From Miscanthus floridulus (Eukaryota > Streptophyta > Magnoliopsida > Poales > Poaceae), in NCBI RefSeq assembly GCF_019320115.1, contig NC_089594.1:20010262-20074261 (forward strand): DNA of 64,000 bases. Reading direction: 5' to 3'. Positions 36,441 to 47,802 of the stretch are shown in pieces. Below the pieces are notes generated by a model that made no database searches, had not been told where the DNA came from, and saw only the letters and a program-made list of their open reading frames with translations. Position numbers and translations under genes: made by a program. Position 1 is the stretch's first letter; the number at the start of each line of letters is the position of its first letter.

Positions 36441-39400
36441 TTAGAAATAATCATCCCCATCGGGATTAGCTGGATCATAGCTCTCATCATCACTATCAGC
36501 CATGTCGAAATGTTCAACACTTTCCAAAGGAGCAACTATGTCATCATTGCCATTGCCAATATGTAATCCTTCAAGTAACGCCAAGTCCTTCGCATTTTCC
36601 ACCTCATCCCCCTCGTCCACATCAACATCCATTTCATTGTCTACTTCCATTTCCATAGCTCCGGTTAAGTCAATCTCAAAAGTCCCTTGTAGGCCCTCTT
36701 CTTGATAGAACTCTCCATCATATGTGTTTGGGTCGAAGTTGTAGTCTTCGGCGTTTGGGGAAGGTGCTTTACCGTGTGGCGATACCTTGTGCACAATATC
36801 CCAACCCTAAAGAAGAGGGTCCCTTTGGCACGAGTAGGGGAGATAATAAACTTGTGTGGCCTGTTGAGCCACAATATAGACATCCTTTCCGCCATAGACG
36901 GAATCCTGTCGAATTTCTACTAGCCCAAGGGAAGGACTTCGTCTCGTTTCTTGAGGATCAAACCAATGGCATTTGAATACGACAAGGTTAAGAGGTTTGC
37001 GACCACGAAACCTAAGTTTGTATATTTCTTCAATTCTTCCATAATACTCGGCCCCATCAAGGCCGCCAGTAAAAACTCTGAAATTCGTGGTTCTTCGATT
37101 GGGCCGGCTCTGCTCGTGTCTTGTTGTGTGAAATCGGTATCCATTCACATCATAACCAGAAAATGACTTGACCCTATGTTCAAAGCCATTGGCAACCTGT
37201 CTCAACTCTGGATTCATAGTCAAATCGGTTTGGCTCTGCAAGGTCAAGGAGGATAGATCGTTAAATTGGAATGTACAAGCAACTGGGAATGTCAATCGGC
37301 GAACGAGCTAAATTGCATAGTACCTTTTGTTTGAACCAAGAAATAAAATCGGAGATTCCATTTCCTGCACCCTGATGAAGAATGGTGTCACATTCTTGCG
37401 GGGTAGGTTCCCTTGATAGATGCCAGTTCTCATTAATAAACTCTTTGTAACAACGAATCAAATGCTGCATCGGGTTGAATAAGCCGGGTGGAAAGATCAT
37501 CTCCAACTTACAGAGCAGCACATGTGCTATTTTTTCCAATTCTACAACCACGCTACGAGATAACTCCTTGGCATAAAGCTGGCGGAAGAAATAGCTCAAC
37601 TCGGCTAGAGTCTTCCACACATGCTCAGGGACATAGCCTCGGAGCATCGCCGGAAGAAGACACTCAATCCATATGTGATAGTCATGACTCTTCAGGCCGT
37701 TGATTCGCAAGGTAGATAAGTTCACTCCCCTCCTCAGATTCGCTGCATACCCATCAGGGAACATTAATGTTTTGAACCATTCTAATACTTCTCTCTTTTG
37801 TTCCAGTTTCAATTTGTAATCGGCCTTAGGCCTTGTCCATTTCTTGCCGCTTCTAGGAGGTTGCATGTGTTGCTTTGGTCTATCACATATCGTTGCCAGG
37901 TCCAGTCTCGCCTTTACATTGTCCTTCGTCTTATCCTTAATGTCCATGATCGTTGCCCAAAGCGCCTCGGCAACATTCTTCTCGGTGTGCATTACATCAA
38001 TGTTGTGTGGAAGAAGGTCATTATAATAGGGGAGCATCATCAAGGGCGACTTATGAGTCCACATATGCTCCTCACCATATCCCACGAACCTACCATCTTT
38101 TTCATTGATTCGGAGAGCATCTATCTGATCATGAACCTCGGCACTGGTCATCATCTGTGGTGCGGGGTCTGTAACCATGACACCTTTAGTAAAGTTCTTG
38201 ATGTCTCGTCTGAATGGATGCTCAGCATGGAGGAATTGTCGATGTTTGTCGAACACAGAATATTTGCGGCCCTTCTGCAGCCAATTGAACTGCAGAGCTG
38301 CCTTGCACAAGGGGCATGGAAACTTCCCGTGAACACACCAAGCGCTGAATATCCCATATTCTAGGAAGTCATGCATGGAGTATTGATACCAAACATGCAT
38401 GTTGAAGTTTGTCTTTGTAGCTCGATCGTATGTCCATACACCATGGTCCCAAGCATGGACCAGTTCATCGAACAAAGGCTCCATGAACACACCCATGTTA
38501 TTCCCAGGGTGTTCTGGAATTATCAACGACAAGAACACATTCTATCATTGGAAGGAGACGCCAGGGGGGAGATTGGGAGGGATAACAAACACGGGCCAAC
38601 AAGTGTATGGGGCAGCCATCATTCCATAAGGATTGAACCCATCTGTTGCCAGTGCAACACGCACATTACGTGCCTCCCCACTTTTGTTACGATGAATGTT
38701 ATCAAAGTGATGCCATGCTTCACCATCGGCTGGATGTACCATCTTCTCAGGACTGTATCTTTTTCCATTTTTGTGCCATATCATCTGTTTTGCGGACTCC
38801 TCTGTCATGAATAGTCGTTGGATCCTCGGTATAAATGGAAGGTACCGTAGGATTTTCATGGGGTACGGACTCTGCCTCTTCTCACCATCACCAGAGTCTA
38901 CCTCTAGATACCTAGAGGATTTACACTTTGGACAGTACTTTGCATCCGCGTGTGCTTTTCTAAAGAGGACGCAGCCCTTCGGACAAGCATGTATATGCTC
39001 ATACGGCATCTTAAGTGCATGAAGGACCTTCTGCGATTTGTACATGTTCTATGGCAGAAGGTGACCGGCCGGAAGGATGGAGCCAATAACTGTCAACATT
39101 TCATCAAAGTTCTCTCGACTGAGGTTGAACTGGGACTTTAAGGCCATTAAGCGTGAAATGCCATCAAGCTTTGAAATCTGTGTGTGGCCATGAAGGGCTT
39201 TCCCTGCCGCAGACAACATGTCGTAATACGCCTTTGCGCTTGCCTCTGGCTCCTCCTCCTGCTGCCTACGTCCGTCAGCGAAGTGTGCTTCGTGAAAGTC
39301 ATCTAACCAAGCTGCTACCCCGGCATCAGCATTGTAATCCTCGACACGTGGTCTCACCACCTCCTCTCTCACACGATCGGCTTCACCGTGGTGGGTCCAC

Positions 39401-39624
39401 TGGGTATAGTTTTTCGTAAATCCATGCCTAGCCAGATGTGAAGTCATCACCTCCTTTGTCTGCCTCTTTCTGTTCTTACAGTTGATGTAGGGACAAAAAA
39501 CGGCACGCGCTCCGGGAGACTGGTCAAATACTTGCTTGATGAAAGCCTCGGTCTTGTCGACCCATTCTCTGGTAATCTCACGGGCGCTCCGGCGGCCCGA
39601 GTACATCCACTCACGGTCATCCAT
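36441..39624 (-). pseudogene. CACTA 2 TNP2-type transposase, degenerate
   Basis: It starts MDDREWMYSGRRSAREITRE at 39624, parallel to CACTA 1, and ends DGDDYF* at 36441. The transposase-associated domain, CPKGCVLFRKAHADAKYC, ALATDGFNPYGMM, LPHNIDVMHTEKNVAEALW, GYDVNGYRFHTTRHE and YYGRIEEIYKL are all present in one frame. Stops are TAG at 39049-39051, the adjacent TGA and TAG at 38542-38547, and TAG at 36807-36809. Relative to CACTA 1, roughly 130 codons of the DUF4218-like part are missing in phase: MQHLI continues directly into RCYKEFINENW near 37455. Clearly not functional as it stands. Confidence 0.9.
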
Positions 39625-39722
39625 CCTCTAACATATATATCACCAAGTAATAAATATAACCATGGACTTGCATCTACACGTCGTTCCTACCATCTAATAG
39701 GTAAGGATAGGTCCTAATCCCA

Positions 39723-39923
39723 CCCGAGGATGCGTAGATGGTGTTAGTTCCCATGGTCTGGTCCTATCCAAAACAGAATTTCGGCAGCACCTCCCCGCTG
39801 TTCTCCAAATACACGTCCCGACAGGGAGATTGTGTATCCGGAGAACAACAGGAAGGTACTGTCGAAACTCTGTCTCGGATCGGGGCAGACCATGGAAACT
39901 AACACCATCTGCGCATCCTCGGG
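39723..39923. repeat. Long hairpin in the leader of the CACTA 2 transposase
   Basis: Arms at 39723-39814 and 39832-39923 with a 17-bp loop, about 100 bp upstream of the transposase start. Base for base this is the counterpart of the hairpin at 26311-26512. It keeps the CACCTCCCCGCTGTTCTCC block and its inverted partner. Confidence 0.9.
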
Positions 39924-40326
39924 CTGTCCAAAAAAACATGGACAATTCGAAATAGATACGGTTATTGATATGCAAAGATCTGCATATTTCTAACCGTATC
40001 TCTTTCGAACGGGAGACACCTAACTGGGTTACATGGAGATACATGACCAGGACAAAGAAAGAGTGGTTATACCTTAGGTGGCGGTGAAGTCAGGCTAGCG
40101 GGGCCGTGGCGGGTCGGTGCAGTGGCGAGGCGACGCGGTGCGGGCAGACCTAGGGACACTAGGGTACTCCGACTCGGCTCCTGCAAAAAGAAAGAAAGAA
40201 GCAAAATAACGTCAACTCAAAAATTCGGCAGCATCTCCCCTGAACGGTGAGGTTTCCAAACCTGAAAGAAAACCACGGCACGATGGCCGACAACCACATA
40301 TATATCAAGGAACCACATGCAGCTTA

Positions 40327-40690
40327 ATTATCAACTACTACTACTCTAACTACTACAACTACTACTACACTAACTACTACTACCACTACTAATACCACTA
40401 CTACAACTACTAACTACTAACTACTACTAATACCACTACTAATACCACTACTACAACTACTAACTACTACTAACACTACTACAACTACTACTCTAACTAA
40501 TGCAACTACTACTACACTAACTACTACTACCACTACTACAACTACTAACTACTACTACCACTACTACTACCACTACTACAACTACTAACTACTACTACAA
40601 CTACTAACTACTGACTACTACTACTACCACTAGTACTACTTAGACTACTACTACAACTACTAACTACTACTACCACTAATACTACTCAGT
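40327..40690. repeat. Imperfect (ACT)n repeat of CACTA 2
   Basis: About 360 bp of ACT/AAC/CTA triplets, for example CTACTACTACCACTACT, in the transposase leader region. It corresponds in place to the tract at 26955-27175 but is longer. Confidence 0.9.
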
Positions 40691-41288
40691 ATACCTTGTT
40701 CCTCTCCGTGGCGAGGGCGAGGGCGAGGCCGACGGTGAGGACGAGGCCGAGGGCGAGGCCGAGGGCGAGTCGAGGCGCGCGCGAGGGCGAGTCAGGGCGC
40801 GGGCGAGGATGAGCCCGAGGGCTAGGACGAGGAGGGGCGCGGGCGAGGACGAGGGCGAGTCGGGGCACGCGCGAGGGCGAGTCAGGGCGCGGGCGAGGAC
40901 GAGCCCGAGGGTGAGGACGAGGAGGGGCGCGCGTGGCAGGGCGGGCGAGGAGGGGCGCGGCCAGCGCCAGGGCGTGGCGTGCGTGGCGGGGCTGGGGCGG
41001 GCCGGCGGCCGCCGCCGGCGCGCACGGGCGGACGTGGCGGGATGGGGCGGTCTGGCCGGGCTGCGGCGGCGGCGAGGCTCGGGCGGAGCGGCGGCGGCAG
41101 CGCGCCCGGCCGGGCGTGGCAGGCTGGGGCGAGCCGGAGCGGGGCTGTGGCGGCGAGGGGGCTCGGGCGACGGCGAGGCTCGCGGCGGCGGCACACCGAG
41201 CTGGGCGGCGCTCCTCGCGGCGGCGGCTGTGTGAGTGTGTGCGTGAAGTGTGAGAGAGATAAGGCGCCGAAACGGTTAAGTGTCTGAA
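40691..41288. other. GC-rich promoter or leader region of CACTA 2
   Basis: The sequence consists of GAGGGCGAG-type repeats (40710-40930) followed by very GC-rich non-repetitive DNA. Long open frames on both strands reflect base composition. It occupies the place of the block at 27176-27814 in CACTA 1. Confidence 0.6.
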
Positions 41289-42738
41289 GCCACTTTGCCG
41301 AGAGCCAGATCTGGGAGGCTCTCGGCAAACCTTCCCCCTTTGCCGAGAGCCCCCAGATCCGGCTCTCGGTAAAGTTATTTTTTTTTCAAATTTCGTTCGA
41401 ATTTTTTAACTAGCTAACTGCACAAAAAAATTTTAAAAAAATTATTATTTGCCGAGAGTAGCTCTCGGCAAACTGAACAAAAAATGATATTTCTAAAAAA
41501 AATATTAAATCTTTCCCGAGAGCAGCTCTCGGCAAACCATTGATCCACGCCAGGTAAAAAAAAGAAATCTGCGCCGAGAGCGGGCCCAGTTGCTCTCGGC
41601 AAAGAGCCTTTGCCGAGAACAATCCCCTGAAGCTCTCAGCAAATAATATCCAAAAAAAATTAATAAACAACAAACGGCTCCGGAAAAATACGAAATTTTG
41701 CCGTGTTACAACTTATGCTCTCTAATGGCTATACAAAAAGTTTGGAACTCCAAAACTAATTCGACCGTGACATTGTTTGAAAATCCTAATGGATCCTTCT
41801 CAACTTTATGAAACTTATTCGGAGATGTCTCAGATTGTAAGAATCATACGGAACCACTTGTGCGAAACATTTTCAATTTTTTACCACAGCCTCCAAGTGT
41901 GATACCATGACTTCATTGCAAATATCACAATTTTCCGACTTCGTTTCCTTTTTTAAGAATTTTTAAATCGTTGGGCGACATATGTTCGTGGTCTTCGATT
42001 CGTAAAATAAAAGGTGAAAAAAACGTCAACAAGATGTTATTTGCCCTCAATAATGCATAAATAGCATGAATATCATTTTCTACTTAATTTTTTCCCGTGT
42101 TTAAATCAATCGCTGTTCAAATTTTAATCGATTAAAAAAACTCCTTGAAATGCAATTAATTAATTATATATAGCAAATAATTACAAAAATACACAAAATT
42201 TTAATATTGAGTACAACCTGTAGTATGTCTATAGAGAAAAAAGTTTGGAGCATATGAAAGGAAAAAATAATTTAATTGGAGAGAGTTAGGAGAAGAGAAA
42301 CACATGCACATGAAATATAGAAACCCCATTTGCCGAGAGCCTGGGAGGGGCTCTCGGCAAATATTTGCCGAGAGCGGCGCTCGGCAAAGAGTTTTGCCGA
42401 GAGCAGTAACAGAGGGGCTCTCGGCAAAGCGGTGACGCCGTCAGGGCAGGTCACGACTATGGGCCCGCGACAATGTTTTGCCGAGAGCCTGATTTTGCCG
42501 AGAGCGCGGCCTACGGCAAAGGACCGTTTTGCCGACGGGCATTTTTTGCCAAGCGCGGCTCTCGGCAAAACGGCCCACTTCGCCAAGAGCTGTTGCTTGC
42601 CGAGATGCAGGCCCATGGCAATCCTGTCACTTGCCGACGGCTAGTGTTTGCCGAGAGCCGCGCTCGGCAAACGTTTTCTTTGCCGAGAGCCCGCGTTTTT
42701 GCTCTCGGCAAAAATCTCGGATCTCGGCAAAGGACGTT
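41289..42738. repeat. Right subterminal region of CACTA 2
   Basis: TTTGCCGAGAGC repeats occur in two clusters (41289-41645 and 42329-42738) around an AT-rich spacer of about 680 bp. The spacer is related to the arm sequence of the CACTA 1 palindrome (for example TTTCCGACTTCGTTTCC against TTTTCGGACTTCGTTTGC), but here it is single-copy. Confidence 0.85.
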
Positions 42739-42949
42739 TTTCCGGTAGTGGTAAGAAGGCTGAACCCAGTGTCTTGGAGTTATCAACGCCACCCTCCTGT
42801 CAGCTTTGGGGAAAGTTTTCTTTGCCCCAAAAGGGCATGTGCCCTCGGGCACGCACTATTGGATGTGCGTGTGCGTACCCCACGCGCATCCAACGGTGGC
42901 GCGCATGAGGGCACATGTTCTTAGGGACATAATTTCTGCTGCACTAGGG

Positions 42950-43100
42950 TTTCTTGGGCGTGCATGAAACGAGAGAGCAGCCACGTGGAGTCGACACGGG
43001 TGAGTTCCCTCCCGCCCACGGTAGGTGCGGTTGAGGCGGCGGCGGAGGAGGGCAGCTTCAATGTAAAGTGTGGATCATCTCATCTGGAGGTCCACTGACT
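42950..43100 (-). other. Second fragment resembling the F-box gene leader
   Basis: CACGTGGAGTCG.CACGGG, GGTGCGGTTGAGGCGGCGGC and GCTTCAATGTAA.GTGTGGATC match the F-box leader around 18385-18500. Its first part overlaps the fragment at 32620-32640, so the two are not simply the halves of one split leader. Confidence 0.55.
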
Positions 43101-43210
43101 TGTGACCCACGTGCGTGCCTTTCACACATATTATGGGTCTGTTTGGTTGGGTGGCCTACCCCCAACCAGACTCTGGGAAGCCACATTCAGGCTATTTGGT
43201 TGCCTGTTTG

Positions 43211-43697
43211 GTGATATTTTTGTATTTTGGTCCTTTTTTAAAACATTTTTTAGAAAAAGACCACTGCCAAAACGTTTTCTGAAAATAGACCGTTTTTAGG
43301 CGTCTTAGGACATGACGCCGAGGTATGAGGGTCGGCGTCGACTGACACGACGCCGAGGTCTTGCCACGTCACGGACGACCCCGGTCGACGGCGACACGGT
43401 GGCGCATGGGGCCCACTACGTCGGCGTCGTGTCAGCCAACGCCGGAGGCCGAACCTCGGCGTGTAGTCTCACCACGCCGAGCTACCTGTTCAATGAGATT
43501 CAAAACTCAATTCTATCCCAAAAACGCGACTGAACATAAATCTTTGTCCTTTCGTATCTCCTGAACTGTTTAGTTCTGGCACAAAATGTAGTAACAAAAG
43601 TTGTAGATCTATATGAGTACTACAACTTTTCTTTAAGGTTCAAAGTCTTATTCGGTCTGGTTGGAGAGATACAAGGCTCCAAAGTGGGGTACATGAA
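43211..43697 (+). repeat. Left TIR of the MULE
   Basis: Inverted copy of 47803-48289. It contains GC-rich CGACGCCGAGG-type blocks (43310-43480) and a small inverted repeat AAAAGTTGTAG .. CTACAACTTTT near 43588-43631. Long open frames here are mirrored in the right TIR and are not genes. Confidence 0.9.
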
Positions 43698-45284
43698 AAC
43701 TGAAATCCTGAATTCAGTCATCCAGACTTAGCCAAATTTTGAGCTCCCCAAAACAGTCATGGATTCCAACTTTAGGGCTCGTTTTGACTTTCTTACAAGC
43801 TTATCTAGCTCTTGGTCCAAAAACAAAGTTTGTTGTACTCCACTTAAACTTCAACTTTTATTTAAGGTGCAACTCCATAAAAGCATTGTAAGTAATTGGT
43901 CAACACCGGTCAAAATAGCATCACGGTAAAGCTCAATTTAGAGGAGTGGCTAGCTGTGGATGCAAGTCTGCATGCATAGCTACATGCAGAGAACGAACGA
44001 ACTGCAGAAACACGGCCGGCCTTGCTGACCTAAATAAATATATATAAATATAAATGGTCCATGCATGCACACATATATCTATCCATCCAATAATCCAATC
44101 CAAGTCCCATTAGTCCCCATCTTTAGGTGGCTTGTCTCTGTTGTGTTCACCACACATGACACATGATTAAAAGGAAGGGAAGGGACAATGCGATGAGAGA
44201 GGAGAGGCGAGTGGAGGGACCCTCTCCACCTCCCGACCTATAAACCCTCCTCCGATCCGACCCTTTTCGCCATCTGCGTCAATCATCCCTGTCTCTTTCC
44301 TTCTCCGCATTATTACCTCTAGGTATATGCATGATCCTGTTGCTGCCCTTGAAAATTCAGATCATCAGTATGTGTGTTCAGCTAGCAATAGCATATGCAT
44401 CGTGCTGATGAGTCTTGACAGGACTAACATGCTTGTAGGAGTAGGAGTAGGACGACATGCGTGTGATTCGCATGCGTTTATTTGCGTCGCCTTGCTGGGA
44501 CGAGGACGATGAGCGAGGACAAGCCAGAAGCTACATGCTCCCTCCTGTACTTCACCAGTTACTTGTCACACGGACACACGCAATAATCTAGACACAGTAC
44601 GTAGTCACATGTATGAGAAAGGAGAAGGAAGCAACGTGCTATATTATATATATTTCTTGGAAATACATAACGCGCTATATATTTCGCAATGGTTAGAGCT
44701 GGCTACCAGCTCAATCTAAAAAAAAAACTCGGCCTACGGTGGGCAGACAGCCCCCGCAACTTTGTGCTTAAGGAAGAAGATCTTCTCACGCAGGCTGAAA
44801 AAACCCCCGAACACCATGTCCCGCCCTTACACAGGGGCCCGTTACCCTGTGAGTGGGCCGATCCGTTGCCTGTGCTTTGGGAAACACCATGTCCTAACTG
44901 TGCTGAAACCTTTCTCATCCATCATGCATGCATCTGACTGGAGTTGTGTGGAGCTATCTAATCCTTATCCGGCTGCATATATATATTATTTATTTTCAAT
45001 CCGGCCGATGCCTTTTGATGACAATATAGCCACTGTAAATATAATAAGAAATGGACGACCTCCAAAATGTCAGGTCAAGAAATGATGTGCAGGTCTTGCT
45101 TTTGTGGGCCACTCATCACAATGGACGACGTACACAAGCAAGGCTAGCTAGAATTAGTACTCGATCTCTCCGTCTCCGATCCCCATAATTTGATGCTATC
45201 TCCTGTTACTTTTTGGACATCATATCATGCCATGAAAGTATGCCTATAATAACTTGCTGGGAGCCTTGGAAGAAAGAAGGAAAA
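43698..45284. other. MULE interior with a promoter-like fragment
   Basis: The stretch 44127-44340 looks like a plant core promoter and leader on the + strand. It has purine-rich DNA, then CTATAAACCCTCC near 44238, a pyrimidine-rich leader, and a possible donor in CTAG|GTATATGC near 44320. It could be a captured gene start; I do not recognise the gene. The rest, including a purine-rich stretch and GGCTACCAGCTCAATC at about 44700, has no clear content. Confidence 0.4.
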
Positions 45285-47762
45285 TGTCACGGTAAGGCCT
45301 GTCAACAGCTCCGCTAAGGTTGGCCCAAGAAGCAAGCGCGTCAAGAAGTCCAATCCGCGCGTCACCGGCCCAGATTGTAAGAAGTAGCCCAAGCCCAGCT
45401 GCGTCTAGAGTACTGCTGTGAAACAGCTGTAACAGAACGTTTAAGAGAGGGTGAGAAGGAAAACTCGAACCCGTCTTGGTTGGCGTCGGCAAACTGGCGG
45501 CGAGCTGCGGCTCGAGAATACGCCAACGACCTCCAATTCCACCATTTCTGTATCAGACCCAAGTACTCGTTGTTCTAATGCACTCCTAAATCCACCATAT
45601 CCATTATATAGTAGTGTTACATCTGGTATCAGATTCGTTCGATCCACTTCCGCCTCGCCTCTGTTCGTCTCGATCCACTTCCGCCTTGTTCGCTCGATCC
45701 TCCTCCGTTCGCTGCCTTGATCGCGACTGTAATCCCCGTCTCTGCCTCGGCGTCGATTGCGCGAATTCATAGGTCCGAGCCGAGGTCTGTCGGGTCGGCA
45801 GTTGAATCCGGATCGAAGAATTGGCTCACGAACATCGCACCCGCCTGCAAGTTACGATGAAGGTTGAAGATCAGTTGGCGTTCATTCTCTCCAAGTTGGA
45901 CGAGCAATCGAAGGGAATTTCCGAGACCAATTGTCGCCTTCACGACGTCCACGACTCGGTGGCGGAGCTCACTGCCGCCAAGGCCGACTTCGACCGCTGG
46001 TGACCCAAAGTCGACGGTCAGGTAGCTGATCTGCGCGATTGCGTCGACGATCTTCGCCAGCAACTCAACGATCTCAAGTCTACTTCGCCCACGCCTCATT
46101 TCGCTCCATCAGGGTCCGCTCATCTGGACCCGTCCTCTTCGAAGGCGGCATCTGGGCCAAGTGCTTACTGCTCCTACTCATACTCCTACGGGATTTGAAT
46201 TCTGTCATCATGTTTCCTGTGGTACTTGTTACCATATGAGTACAGCTATGCCTCAATTAGATTTTCCCAAGTTTGATGGTACTAGTCCCCAATTATGGAT
46301 CAAACGTTGTGACACTTACTTTGATCTATATGGTATTCCTGTTGAGAATTGGGTTAAGCTTGCTACTATCAATTTCTCTGGTCCTGCCGCATTCTGGATG
46401 CAGACCATTGAAATAAACCTGAAACAATGCACTTGGGATCAGATCTGTAAACTGGTAGTTGAGCGTTTTGACAGATATCAGTTCAATCACTTCATCCGTC
46501 AATTTTTCCATACCAAGCAAACTGGCACTGTCTTAGAATACATAACCCTTTTTGATGACCTTATGCATCAGCTCCTTGCTCATGATCCTTTAGTGAACCC
46601 TGCTATTCTGACTAGCAAGTTTATTGATGGCCTTAAACCTGAAATTCGAGCTGTTGTCTTTTTACACCGCCCCAAAGATTTAGATACTGCGAGTTCCCTT
46701 GCCATTTTGCAGGAAGAGGTGTTATCTGGACCAGCTGTTGGTGATTTTAAACGGCTGAGCAATTATTCTTCTCAAAAGAATACTACCAAGTTTGCTACTG
46801 TTACTGGGGGACATGCTGTTCCACCGGGCAAGACTGGGCCACCAGACCCTACTAAGGAGCACAACACTAACCTGATGAGAAGCTTTCAGCATTGATGACT
46901 TATCGCAAGGCTCGGGAAGATGGGGTCCTCAGCACAAATGCCCCACAACAGTACCCCTTAATATGATTGAAGAGGTCTGGAATCTGATTGCAGCAGCTGA
47001 AGACAGTTCACACTCTGCTCCTTCTAACTCTGATGATGACGAGTTAATGGCACTTTCTCCTCAGGCAGCTCAAGGTACTCATGCAGCTAATACTTTGAAA
47101 TTGCACGCTTACATTCAACAAAAGCAGTCCATTATTTTGGTAGACTCTGGTAGCTCTCATAATTTTATTAGTGAGCGCCTTGCATCTCAGTTGCAACCTT
47201 AGACTCCTATGCCTCATCTAATGACTGTGAAAGTTGCTGATGGATCTAGATTAGTTGCACTCATGAAATTATCAACTGTTCCTGGTCTGCTCAGGGTGTT
47301 CTATTCACCACCACTTTTAAGATTCTACCTCTCCAATGTTATGATGCCATATTGGGTATGGAATAGTTGGAAACCTTTAGTCCAATGCAAATTGAGTGGA
47401 AACACAAATGGTTGAAGTTTGATTATGAGGGAATAACCATTCGGCTTCAGGGTATTCAGGAGGATTTTTTTCAAGATTCTTGAGGTTACTGTCAATCAGT
47501 TATCTGCTATGGAAACGGATGAAGCCATTTGGGGTGCAGTTGCAGTGTACTCTGTGGATAGTTCATCAACTGTAGTTGCTACCCCACTTCCTGCTGAGAT
47601 TTTGGAACTGGTAGATCAATTTCATGATCTTTTTGCTGAACCTTCTGGTGTACCTCCTTCAAGGTCTCTCACTCATTCTATTCCATTGGTTCCTGGTACT
47701 CAACCATTTCGTCTGAGGCCTTATAGATATACTCATGCTCAAAAGGATGAAATCGAGAAGTA
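45285..47762 (+). mobile_element. 5' part of a Ty3/gypsy retrotransposon
   Basis: A putative LTR at 45285-45621 runs TGTCACGG .. GTGTTACA. The primer-binding site TGGTATCAGA, complementary to initiator tRNA-Met, is at 45624-45633. Gag follows in broken frames: LDFPKFDGTSPQLWIKRC and WMQTIEINLKQCTWDQI at 46161-46895, then a zinc-knuckle remnant near 46920-46960 (WGPQHKCP). The aspartic protease motif is VDSGSSHNFI (47140-47175). The start of reverse transcriptase shows FRLRPYRYTHAQKDEIEK at 47701-47762. Stops (for example TAG near 47201 and TAG near 47365) and frameshifts interrupt it. Everything after the first RT block and the 3' LTR is missing; the sequence stops abruptly at about 47762. 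Confidence 0.85.
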
Positions 47763-47802
47763 ATCCATAACCAAGTGTCATAATTCGACTAGAGTGCCTG
47801 CT

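Larger units (their letters stand above)
33073..42750 (-). mobile_element. CACTA (En/Spm) transposon 2, full length
   Basis: It starts CACTACCGGACTC and ends TTTTTCCGGTAGTG. The target duplication GTA is at 33070-33072 and 42751-42753. Length 9,678 bp. Subterminal repeats are TTTGCCGAGAGC / GCTCTCGGCAAA rather than the GAGTGC form of CACTA 1. Gene order and strand are the same as in CACTA 1: transposase 39624-36441, second gene 36314-33772, GC-rich block 40691-41280. The coding regions are 70-80 percent alike by eye. Several stop codons and an internal deletion make it non-autonomous. Confidence 0.95.
32682..42926. mobile_element. Candidate TIR element enclosing CACTA 2
   Basis: The left end reads CCTTAAGGGCATATGCCCTC. 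The right end, on the other strand, reads CCCTAAGAACATGTGCCCTC. The similarity continues into CGCACTGCGCCGTTGAAT and GCGCGCCACCGTTGGATG, giving inverted repeats of about 40 bp. Without CACTA 2 the element would be about 570 bp and contain the lectin-kinase fragment, like a Pack-MULE. I could not find a clean target duplication, so the call is tentative. Confidence 0.4.

Noticed and set aside
32516..43090. A single F-box leader split cleanly by the nested insertions
   Set aside because: The left and right fragments both contain the ACGTGGAGTCG..CACGGG segment, so they overlap and cannot be halves of one copy.
43312..43564. Short open frames in the MULE TIR, mirrored at 47936-48188
   Set aside because: Present identically in both inverted TIRs and without any domain; they come from the terminal repeat.
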